Source: Plumapathes pennacea
Taxonomy: Eukaryota > Cnidaria > Anthozoa > Antipatharia > Myriopathidae
DNA: 64,000 nucleotides
NCBI GenBank assembly: GCA_964036295.1
Contig: OZ038463.1
Span: forward strand, 37,249,178 to 37,313,177
Direction of reading: 5' to 3'
The notes under the pieces were generated by a model. It made no database searches. It saw only the letters and a list, made by a program, of their open reading frames with translations, and was not told where the DNA came from. Positions within the stretch are counted from its first letter, which is position 1. Each line of letters begins with the position of its first letter. Positions 32,601 to 41,800 of this stretch are shown piece after piece. A program made the translations under genes and the position numbers.

Positions 32601-34624
32601 GCTTTGGAAAGAGGGGCGACGGAGATAGGGTTTTGTGTCATGCATCGTAACTTCCCCTCCAGCAGTTACCTGATAATGCTTTAAGTTTTATATAGTTACT
32701 GTACATTTGTACGTTTCAGCTGCTTCACTGATAAGACCGTCCTGGTTAATTTGTAGGGAACAGCGTGTGACTGGAGTCTTTATTTTCATTTTGATTGGCT
32801 TATCAGTGCTTATGACACCTGTGCTGAAGGTTTGTTATCAAAACATTTTTGTTGTTTGTTTTTGGCTGTTCCTTCACATTTTATCTTCTTGTGTCAGTAT
32901 ATCCCTGTGCCTGTTTTGTTCGGACTGTTCCTATACATGGGCGTATCGGTTGTTGTTGTTTGTTTGTTTGTTTGTTTGTTTGTTTGTTTGTTTGTTTTTG
33001 GCTGTTCCTTCACATTTTATCTTTTTGTGTCAGTTTATCCCTATGCCTGTTTTGTTCGGACTGTTCCTATACATGGGCGTATCAGCGCTTCGAGGACTTC
33101 AAGTGAGTATGCAGTTCTTGTTCAGCTGTAGCACGTGAGGACTTTCGATTCAATGTGACAACTAGACGTTCAAATATGTTGTGTGCTGTCGTGTTTCAGT
33201 TTTTTGACCGGCTCAAGATCGTCTTCATTCCCGTCAAGCATCAGCCAGACCTGGTATTCTTGCGCCAGGTTCCTCTCAACAGAATCCACTTATTCACAGC
33301 AGTACAATTTTTCTGTCTTGTGACACTTTGGGTTATCAAGTCTACGAGTGCCGCTCTTGTCTTCCCTATCATGGTACGTCACTCAGTGATGTCTTACTTG
33401 ACGTATGTACGTCAGTGATGTCTTACATGACGTATACTTACGCACTTTGAATTTTTGTTTGTCTTGTTATACCGTGCCTATGTATATTGGGTTCTTCGCG
33501 TCTGTTATAGTTACATTGTGTGGGTACGTTCATCGATAGGTACTCATGCTGGTGGCCGTTCGGAAATTAATGGAAAAAATATTCACAAAGCACGAGCTGC
33601 AAGTGCTTGATGACTTGATGCCAGAAACTGTGAAAAAGAAGTTAGAAGAAAGCGAGGCAGAGTGTAACTCAGAGAGTGACTCGGAGGGTTGCGGCCAGGT
33701 AAGGAGGAGTTCCATAACTAGTAACATTTCTCTACGAAAACCCTAATACGTCTTGCGTACGTTGGAGGTGAATCCTGTTCAGGAGACCATCGCTGCCATG
33801 TGTTCATTACTGTTCGTTATTTCACTGGTGTTGTGGGTTTATTGATTGATATTGTGTTTTGTCACAACAGGACGACACAGATGGTAAAAAAGCCCCAGAT
33901 ACCACGGACGGACCCACGAATGGTCAGGTGGCTATCAACATAACAGAGGAAATGACAAAGTCGTCGCTCTGGAAGTCATTCGTTCCAGCAAGACAATCAA
34001 CACACGGCAGCAGCAAGCCGAAAAGCAGACATAAACACAAGCACAAGCACAGAAACAGGCACAAATATCGAGGTATTCACATGCATTTGACTGTTAATTA
34101 ACTGTTAAAAGATCTCGAAACGTTTCCTAAATATTAGGAAAATAAACTTCGTAAATTAATTAGAAGTAGGTTGCTGTTTTACACACTCCACATGTACGTT
34201 TCGGGCATTAAAATTTACTTCCTTGATTAAAGTTTCAAACAGAATGAAGGAAGAAGAAGAGGATGATAACGGACTGGTGCTAGCGCTGGACAAAAGAGAC
34301 AGTGACAGAGATTCGGAACTCCATCGAAAATTATCCACCATAAATGAAAACCAAAACCAGGAAGGCGTTGTGGTGGATGTTGGAGCTGTGCCAGACGTGT
34401 CGGTTCCGTTGCTGGACAGCGGCAAAGAGCGAGGCCTGGACGGGCTCTCGAGCAAATTGCGTGGAAGTCGCGACAGCTTGACGGACAAGATCCGGGACAG
34501 TCGAGACAGATTCCTCGACAAATTGGGACTAAGGGGTAGTAGGGACGACCTGCCTTCGAATTCAGCAGAAGGTGACCCCGAAGAGGACCTCAGTGGTCCC
34601 GTAACGGCGGAATCGAGTATATAA
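23628..34624 (+). CDS. SLC4-family Na+/HCO3- cotransporter (NBC type), 18 coding exons
   Basis: Exons: 23628-23681, 23772-23865, 25526-25663, 26674-26976, 27264-27622, 28105-28356, 28833-28907, 29407-29585, 30127-30301, 30750-31346, 31634-31912, 32232-32410, 32757-32829, 33034-33102, 33200-33373, 33540-33698, 33871-34072, 34233-34624. Sum 3,753 nt in frame, or 1,250 aa. It matches human NBCs: [19 protein letters not shown] and [19 protein letters not shown] in the N-domain, [72 protein letters not shown]-containing tail. The NBC-type Cys-rich third loop (YCQCCDPN...GNC...RDC...EAC) with N-glycosylation sites is present. KKMF in [10 protein letters not shown] resembles the NBCe1 DIDS motif. 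N- and C-tails carry His/basic arrays; the C-terminus ESSI fits a class I PDZ ligand, like ETSL of NBCn1. Expected role: plasma-membrane bicarbonate import and pH control. Paralog (A4/A7/A8/A10) is not assignable. The exon 18 acceptor is least certain. Confidence 0.93.
25262..25436 (+). CDS. Alternative 5' coding exons of the bicarbonate transporter
   Basis: ATG at 25262 opens a 21-nt exon (25262-25282, MDEIRRP) ending at a GTGAAT donor, phase 0. A second exon, 25358-25436, follows a good acceptor (TTTTTCTTTAG); it reads [20 protein letters not shown] then DERDFR and ends at a GTAGGA donor in phase 1, the phase required to join exon 25526-25663 ([12 protein letters not shown]). The acidic leader just before HRxxxVGVHIP mirrors the N-terminus of mammalian NBCn1/NDCBE, where DEEAVVD precedes HRxxxIGVHVP. 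The predicted variant is 1,234 aa. The connecting intron would be only 75 bp, which is short, and no transcript supports it. Confidence 0.55.
26207..26225. repeat. C19 homopolymer
   Basis: Nineteen consecutive C residues in a transporter intron. Confidence 0.85.
27831..27984. mobile_element. TA-type miniature inverted-repeat element
   Basis: TACAGTTGAAGCTC (27831-27844) and GAGCTTTGACTGTA (27971-27984) are terminal inverted repeats with one mismatch. TA at both ends fits a Tc1/mariner-like non-autonomous element. It lies in the transporter intron after exon 5. Confidence 0.7.
29719..29895. mobile_element. TA-flanked MITE (CAGTGAAACC ends)
   Basis: The element 29721-29893 (173 bp) starts CAGTGAAACCTGGATATAGC and ends with the matching inverted sequence GTTATATCGAGGTTTCACTG. 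It is flanked by TA on both sides. Internal GTTATA-type motifs recur. This is typical of Tc1/mariner (pogo/Tigger) MITEs. It is in a transporter intron. Confidence 0.8.
30359..30575 (+). mobile_element. tRNA-derived SINE
   Basis: An A-box-like TGGCCGAACGG at 30360-30370 and a B-box-like GGTTTAATTCC at 30428-30438 are visible. The B box sits in an intact T-arm (GTGGG, 7-nt loop, CCCAC; 30426-30442). A non-tRNA body and a 3' GTTGTTGTTTTTTT tail follow. It lies in the transporter intron between exons 9 and 10, same orientation as the gene. Confidence 0.7.
31405..31459. repeat. Tandem repeat with two E-box palindromes
   Basis: Two copies of a roughly 34-bp unit contain GGTCATGTGACC (31407-31418) and GGTCACGTGACC (31441-31452). 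The second is a perfect 12-bp palindrome with a CACGTG E-box, and both are followed by ACAAT. Intronic in the transporter. Confidence 0.6.
32860..32950 (+). pseudogene. Partial duplicate of transporter exon 14 with its acceptor
   Basis: About 88 bp nearly identical to 32996-33084, covering the polypyrimidine tract, acceptor (GTGTCAG) and the first 51 nt of exon 14. The copy reads [17 protein letters not shown] versus [17 protein letters not shown] in the true exon. It then breaks off into a GTTT repeat and lacks the donor and the last six codons. The offset of 136 bp is not a multiple of three, so it cannot be included in series without a frameshift. Possible explanations are a slippage-mediated duplication or a haplotype-merging assembly error. 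Confidence 0.8.
32955..32997. repeat. (GTTT)n microsatellite between the exon 14 copies
   Basis: About ten GTTT units lie exactly at the junction of the two exon 14 copies, consistent with replication slippage as the cause of the duplication. Confidence 0.85.
33374..33437. repeat. Tandem repeat rich in CRE half-sites
   Basis: Two diverged units share TCAGTGATGTCTTAC then TTGACGTA or ATGACGTA. Together they give four TGACG/CGTCA motifs, the ATF/CREB half-site, within 64 bp directly after the exon 15 donor. Confidence 0.6.
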
Positions 34625-34807
34625 CAGGCAAACTTGCCTCTTAATTTATCGTCCGAAGGCTTAGTGTATTGCGCATGCGTCGTTAGTGGATAAATTCCGA
34701 ATTTTGCTTAATTTCTCGGTCGATCCTTTTTTTCTTCAAGAATACGGTGCCCATTTTTTATGCTCGGTTTGTTTTATGGTCATTTTTATGTATATTGTCA
34801 AAGGTGT

Positions 34808-34813
34808 AATAAA
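34808..34813 (+). terminator. Poly(A) signal AATAAA of the transporter (proximal)
   Basis: About 185 nt after the stop codon. A distal AATAAA at 35111-35116 could give a longer 3' UTR ending about 200 bp from the opposing gene's signal. Confidence 0.5.
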
Positions 34814-35314
34814 CTAGTGTTTACGAAAGTGAATTTTCGCAACAAATCTCGGAAAATATATGTTCTAATGTTTCCAGTGCGTGCCGCCCCGAAATCTAAG
34901 TTAAACAAGAAACTATTTTTGGTCAAACATTAAATGGTATAGGTTCGTTTTCCCCAACATTGATTGCAACAATATTATTTTCGCTCCATGGAATAAATAC
35001 CTAATACCTCTTCCTTTCTTTTTCTTTGTTTGTTTTTGTTTTGTGCATGTTTACGAATAGTTAGTACGGAGTTTATTTGTTTGCTCGGAAAGTGGTGTAA
35101 ATTGTCTGGAAATAAAGACATCGTGTTGTGCCTTGTTTAATTGCCTTCACTCCGACATCATGCACTAAAGATGGAAGTGAGAGGGGAGGGGGGAGTCAGA
35201 TGACCTCACCGAGGGAGAGTGGAGTATGTTAGAGTGAACATGCTTAACTTGTGTAACAATTCGCACAAAGACAATGATGAGGAGAGAGGTGGTCCAAACC
35301 GGAAATAGTTAAAC

Positions 35315-35320
35315 TTTATT
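35315..35320 (-). terminator. Poly(A) signal AATAAA of the coiled-coil gene
   Basis: TTTATT on the + strand, about 490 nt downstream of the coiled-coil stop codon (35808) on the - strand. Confidence 0.45.
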
Positions 35321-35807
35321 TTATCTTGGCAAAATAGCCTGTGCTTTTGGTCATGTTTTGTGACCAACAAGAAACAACACGCAATATATATCCTTTGTTT
35401 GTTTTCACACACTATTCTAATTTACTGAGCGAACAAGCGACTGGGTAATGTTTAAAAACTGGTTGTCCATTACAATATATCACTCCGCCAGTTTCAGTGT
35501 AAAGAAAGCGAAGTGCTGATGTGAAATACATAAAAGAAAAGATTCCAATCAAATTTGATTAACGCAACACTAGGCTTCGCGAGGCGAACTCTGGCTCTAA
35601 CTTAAACAGTTTATCTGCTCTAGTGCAATTTGAAAGACTTAAAATTGTCCAGATTGTGCTCCACTTGGGGAGTAATTTTCACCTTGCTGAGGTACTTGTA
35701 GCGGCCTAAAACTTGCATTTGCTACATCCTATCTCGTACCTGAACGCAACATTTCTTATTTTGACAGTAATTTTATCAGAATGTTTGTCAATAGTTCGTA
35801 AACATCT

Positions 35808-38800
35808 TTAATCTCTGGACATCATTCCCGCCCTCCGTGGGCTTTTGCTGTAGGAATACGGCTTGCTTGGAACTAAATACCCGGCATGCCTTGAACCACT
35901 CGCGCGTTCTGAAGTCAAGTGATTGTTCAGTGACTTCATTTCCGTCATCTTACTGCCGAGCATTCGCCGAAGTCTATCCGACTCCTTCCGACTGGACTGT
36001 ATTTCATCCAGCAGCTCACCGACATTGTCGCATGCCGACTTGTCGTAGCTTGCGTCTCCTCGGGTGTGGAGCAGATTTTCGGCGTGAGCACCCTTTAGGT
36101 CTGCCTGTAGACTGGCCACTTCTAGTTCATAGCTCTCCTTCAAGCATTTGATTTGATCCGTCAGTTCTTCAATCTTCGCGCTGCGCTGATCCAGCTGCCC
36201 TTTCATGACGTCTAGGACGTTGGACTTGTCGTTCGCGTGGAGCCGTGTAGTTTGCAGGCGCAGTTTCAGATTGTCGATTTCCATGTCTTTGGACTCCATC
36301 GCGAGTTTGTACGCGATCTCGTCCGCATGACGCTGTTGTTCGTTCCCTTCATGCAACACGCGCATCTCTCGCTCCAGGCCCTCAACGCGCTGCTGTAGGA
36401 ACTTGACCTCTTGTTCGTAGCGTGTGCGCATGCGTTCTAACCGCTGCTCCTTGGACTGATTCGCGTTCTTCTGTTTGTCGATCTCCGTGAGGACATTTTT
36501 CACCTCGCGTTCCCAACACTCGCGTTCCATGACGTAGCTCTGTAGCTTGCTCGTAGTAGCATTCAGGTCGAGCTTCAAGTCGGATTTCTGATGGTGTATG
36601 TCACCCAGCTCTTTCTTCAGAAACTCGTTCTCTTTCTCGGTCACTTTGCTTTTCGTCAAGACGTCGTTCAGAGCTTTGTCCTTCTCGATGAGTTCTTGTT
36701 TCAGTGAACACGTTTCGGCTTTCAGCTTTCCCATCTCCAGTTGTTTCTGAGCCAGGTCCGCGCATGCGCTGCTCTGCGTCTTGATGTGCTGTCGCTTCAA
36801 ACTCTCGTTTTCTTGGAACGACTTGACGAGTTTGTCTTCGGCGTCGCGCAGACTGCTGTCTGAGTTGTTGAGCTCTTTCTTTGCTGTTTCTTTCTCGTCA
36901 AGTAGAGCCTTGTTTTCATTCTCCAGGTTCTCTTTTGTGTGTCTGATTTGGTCGAGCTCCTTTATCAGCCCTGCGTTTTCCTCCTGTGTCTTGCCCAGTG
37001 AACGATAAAGAGCGTTCGACTCATTCCTGGATACTTCCACTTGCTGTTTGAGGGCGTCGTTGCTCGCTTGAAGACTGGCTCGGTGAATCTCCAGACCGTC
37101 GCACTCTTTTCTTGACGCTTGTAAATCTGTGCGTACCCTCTCCAGACTCTTCTCAAGTTCACTGGTGGTCGACTTCATCGTTGTTATCTTGTTCTCCAGG
37201 GCTGCATTCTGTTGAGTTGTATCATGATGGTCGCTCTCTAAGCATCCAAGCTTCTCCTCCATCTTAGCGACTTCCTGGTACAACTCTGCCTTCTTCTTGT
37301 TTGAATCGTCGTTCAACTTGTCCAACTCTTGCACTTTCAGCTGAGTGGCATGTAGTTCTTTCTCCTTGCGCTGGAGCTCCTGCTTGCTGAACTTCTCGCT
37401 AGCTTCCAGTTCAAAGATCCTCTTCTTCAGCTGCAGCACGTTTTCCTGGAGGAGGTCCAGCTGGCCATGTGCTGATCTGATTTCATTCTTTGCATCCACG
37501 ACCGCTTTACGGGAGGAGTCTAAGTCCTTTGCATATCGATCCTTTTCCTCGTCGGTCGACCTAAGCCTCGCCTTCACTTGCTCTAAACTCTCTCTTGCTT
37601 CCCACAAATCTTTCTCAAGAGCAATCTTGTCTCCTTTGGCTTCGGTGATCTCGTTGTCTCTCTCTTTTTCCACCTCGATGCTTTTGGCTTTGAACGACTC
37701 CAGACGTCTTCTTAGCCGTTTCACATCTTCCTCCGATTTTGTCTTCTTTTTCTGCACCTCCTGCAGGCACTTCTTGATCTCGGCCATTTCTGCGCGTTCT
37801 TTCTGAAGATTGTCTTCCAACCTTTCGCTTTCTTGTTTAGCTTGGCTCAGCTGTTCCTGGAGGTTGCGGCAGTCGTTCAAAGATGACAAACAAGCACGGT
37901 GATATGAGGTTACCACTTCTTTCATGGTTGTTCTCTGGGGGTTATTGCGCGCTGTGTTTGCATAATCAAAGCCGTCAATTTCGTCCTCGACAAAAGATAC
38001 TGCAGGAAGTTCTGCGAAGCTTTCCCCGCTGTTGGAGACTTTCATCTTCTTCACCACATTAAGTTTGGCATGCGCCTCAGCCAGCAGGTCTTCGATCTCG
38101 TTGTTTCGTTCGTCCAGAGTCTTCTCGAGGTGCTCTACTTTATCTGTTGTGATGTTTAATCTTTCGCGTAGATCAGTGTTGTCCAAACTTGCTTCTTTGA
38201 GAGCTCCTTTTGTCTTAGCGAGTTCCTCTTTCAAGTTCATGTTTTGGTTTGCAAAGTCTTCAATAACTTCGTCTCTGTTGCTGACCTCATCTTTGAAGCA
38301 CCTTTCTCTCTTGGTTAAAGTGTCGCTTGTTTGCTCTAACTCGTCGTTGGCCCTGGCTAGTGAGCCTCGAGTGTTCTCCAAGTTTTCTTTCAGATAATCT
38401 CGTTCTTCCGTCGCTTTCTGATATTGGTTTTTCAACTTGTTCATCTTCTCGCTCCATGAGGCGATTTCCTTCTCGTTATCCTCTCTCTCTTCGTCTAAAG
38501 TGTCTTGGAGCATCTGTATTTTGAGCGCGTCCGCGGCACACTTCCCTTTCAGCTCATTGCCTTCGGTGCGCAGGTTATCAATGTTCGCCTCAGCTTCCGT
38601 GAGTTCTTCTAATCCCGCCCAATACTTGTCAAGTGCATCTTGCTTCTTCTCCTCCAACGATTTGATCTTCAGCTCGTTGTTCCTCGTTTCCTGCAGTAGC
38701 TCCTCAGCTTTCTTCTGACTTCTCTCCAAGCTGCTGCTTGTCACTGACAGCTCCTTCTTAGTCAGCATTAAGTCCTGCTTTAGGTTGGTCTCGATCTCCT

Positions 38801-41800
38801 CTCTGTTACAGACGGCGAGTTCCAATGCTTCGCTCAGTGAGATGAGTTTGGATGAGCTACCTTCCTTCTCTCTCAGCAGCTCGTCGCAGGTTCCCTGAAG
38901 CTTGGACACCTTTTCTTCTGCTTTCGTCAGCTCCTCCGTCAGTCGTTTTCGTTCCTTCTCACAACTTTCGTAGTTGTTGCTCACGTTTTTCAGGTTGTTC
39001 TTCACGTCCTGTAGCGCTTCCGCTAGTCGCCTCATTTCTACACTTTGTATCTCGGTCTCTTTGTTCAATGTTGTCCCTGCGTCTTCCAACAGTTTCACTT
39101 TCTCCTCCAGACACCCATTATCGCTTTGCAGTTTTCCCAGAGACCGTTCCATGTTTTTAATGTTCTTCTTGTACGCCTCACATTGTTCTGTCTTTGCAGT
39201 TAAATCTTGCTCAGCCTTGGCACGGAGGTCTTTTTCAGTGGACACAGTTCTCTTCAGGTTCTCTGCTTCTTTTCTGGTGCTCTTCAACTCGAGTTGCTCT
39301 TGTTTCGATTCTTCCCTCAGCGAGGCCAGCTCGGTCTTCACTTCTTCTTTCTCTTTGAGGAGATCTCCGTATTTGAACCTGAGATCTGTGAGTGCTGCGT
39401 CTGTTTTCTCCAGTTCTCGCGCCAGAGCTTGTTTTTCGGAGTACTCGACCTCCAGCGATGCAATCTTCCTCTTGTCGGTACGTCCGTCATCTTTCATAGC
39501 TCGGACATTCGCTTCCAGGTTCGAGATCTTCTCGTTAGCAACCAACAGCTCCTTCTCTTGAGTTATCTTCTTCTGGTCGCTCCTGGTCAAGTTGGCTTCC
39601 AGACTAGCAATGCTCTGATTGGCCCGCACCAGCTCCCCGTGACTCGTCTCAGCCTTGTTTTCATACTCTGACAAAAGCGCTTCCATTTCAGCAGCTTTGT
39701 TTTGCAGTTGACTGACAGCTTCGCGGGTTTCCAGATTCTCTTCCTTCAAGGTCTCGTAACGCCCCTTGGTTTCGAGCAAGTGATTCTGCTTTGTACTTAA
39801 CTCCTCTTTCATCCTCTTCACTTCATCCGCGAGCTTTTGACTTTGTTGCTTGTAAGTGCGCAGTTGCTCTTTCAGATGAGAAAACTCTTTGCGGATTCCA
39901 TCAACCTCTCGCTGGCAGCTCTTGCTCTCCAGATCTGTAATGCGGGCCTCTGGACGGATGGCCTCCAGACTTCTCTCCGTTGCTCTGATGTTCTGTCTTA
40001 GGGTTTGTGGTACATCTTCGTAAGAGCGGTCCGAGTCATCATTACTGTCCTTTGCGTCTGATTCTTCACTGGAGCGCTCTTTGCCAAGGGAAACTTGCAT
40101 TATCCCCCTCAGTTCTTTGCCAAGCAGGTTCGCGTCCCCTCGTAGTGTTTCAAGCTCTTGTTGCAGTGCTAACACTTTCCTTGTTCCAAAGTACACATCA
40201 TTCACCAGCTTTTGCTTGTCGTCTTTCAGCTCATCCTTCTGGCTTTCTAGCTGTTGTATTTGCTCATCCTTGTGAGTTGCGTCTTTCAGAAGACTTGCTT
40301 TTTCTTCCCGCGCCCGCTCAAGGCAGATCTCTAAGTCCTCGTTCTTGCCATTAGCTTCAACTAGACTCTTCTCTGTAGCGTTTCTTCGCCTCACGCTGCT
40401 CTCATATGCCGAGGTCAGCTTCGACGTCTCCAGGCCTGTGATGCTCAGTTGCTGTTCTAGCTTTTCTTTCTGCGCGGTGGAGTTGTTCAGTTTCTCTTCC
40501 AATTCTGACAGGTCCTTCGTTACTAGACAGAGTTGATCCGACAACTTGCTGTTCTCCGCTGAAAGGCTCAGTGCTTCTTTCTCCAGCTGGTCTTTATTGT
40601 GCTTCGCTCTTTCTAGTTTCTCTTCCAGCGCTGTAACGCTCTCCTTGAACTTCTTCTTTTCCTGGTACAGGTCCTCGCAGTGTTCCTGGAGTTCTTGCCG
40701 TTTTTTCTCAGCCTCGACGTTGTGAGTCTTTTCTTGCTCGATTGCATCGTGAAGTTTTCTTTCTTGTCTCTCAGCTTCAGAAATCTTGCATTCTACCTCG
40801 CACTTTGCTTCTGATAAAGTCTTGAGATCCTGCTGGAGTTTTACGTTCTCTGCTTTGTAAGCCTCGTTTGTGATTTCAAGCTCCGACAGCTTTGTCATTG
40901 CCGAGCTCAGCTCAATATCTTGCTTGGAGCAGTTCTCGTCGGCTTGTCGGAGATTCTCTCGGAGCCTTTCGGTCTCGTCTCGGTAGGTTTCGTTTGCTCT
41001 CTCGAGTGCCCGAACTGAGTACTCGGTTAACTTGACTCTTTCTTCCAACTGCTGGTCGCTTTCCTTGTACTCCTGAATGGCCTCTTCGTTCTCTTTGTTC
41101 TGGTCTTCCAGCATTTCGTTTTGATTTTCCAGTTGAGTGATCCTGGCAGTTGCCACTTCATCCCGAACTTGTAAATCCTGTATCTTCTCTTCCAATTCTT
41201 TGCTCAGACTTTCGTATTTCTTTAGTTCGTCGTTTGCGTATTGCAGGTCCTTGTTTTCCTGTTGTAAGCCGATGTTCTCCGACTGCACTGCACTCAGCGA
41301 TGTCTCCAGCTCACCAAGTTGAGTCAACATGGCGTCCACTTTGCTTTCAGCCGTTTCCATGGAAACACCATCGGTCGTATCGTGGTAAGTGGTAAGCAAG
41401 CCAATGTCCTTGTTGGGCCGGGAAAGTTTGCTCTCGATAACACCGATCCGTTGCTTATGCTCCTCCACTTCCCTTTGTAGTTGTGTGTTGATGCTTTCCA
41501 GTTTCTGCTTTTCCGACTCCTCGTATTTGTACTTTTCAGACACGGATTTGGAATACAATTCCAGCGCTTTCTCTCTCTCTTCCAGGAGGTCCATCTTCTC
41601 TTGCAAGTCTTCGATTGCATTTTCGCGTTCGGCGAGTTTTTTCTGGGTCAATTCTAACTCGCTGGTCGATGCTGTAAGGCATTGTTCCAAGTCACCAACT
41701 TTGGAGTCCGCGTCCAACAAATCATCTTCCAGAAGTTTGAGTTTACTTTCCAACGATGTAAGGCGTTTGTCCTTTTGCTCGACATCCTTCCTAAGGGAGT

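Larger units (their letters stand above)
34625..35807. other. Convergent 3' UTRs of transporter and coiled-coil genes
   Basis: The transporter 3' UTR runs rightward with AATAAA at 34808-34813 and 35111-35116. The coiled-coil gene 3' UTR runs leftward with AATAAA (- strand) at 35315-35320. No coding sequence was seen. Confidence 0.55.

Noticed and set aside
32898..32948. An extra or mutually exclusive transporter exon
   Set aside because: It lacks the donor and last six codons of exon 14 and runs into a GTTT repeat; the frame does not connect to exon 15.
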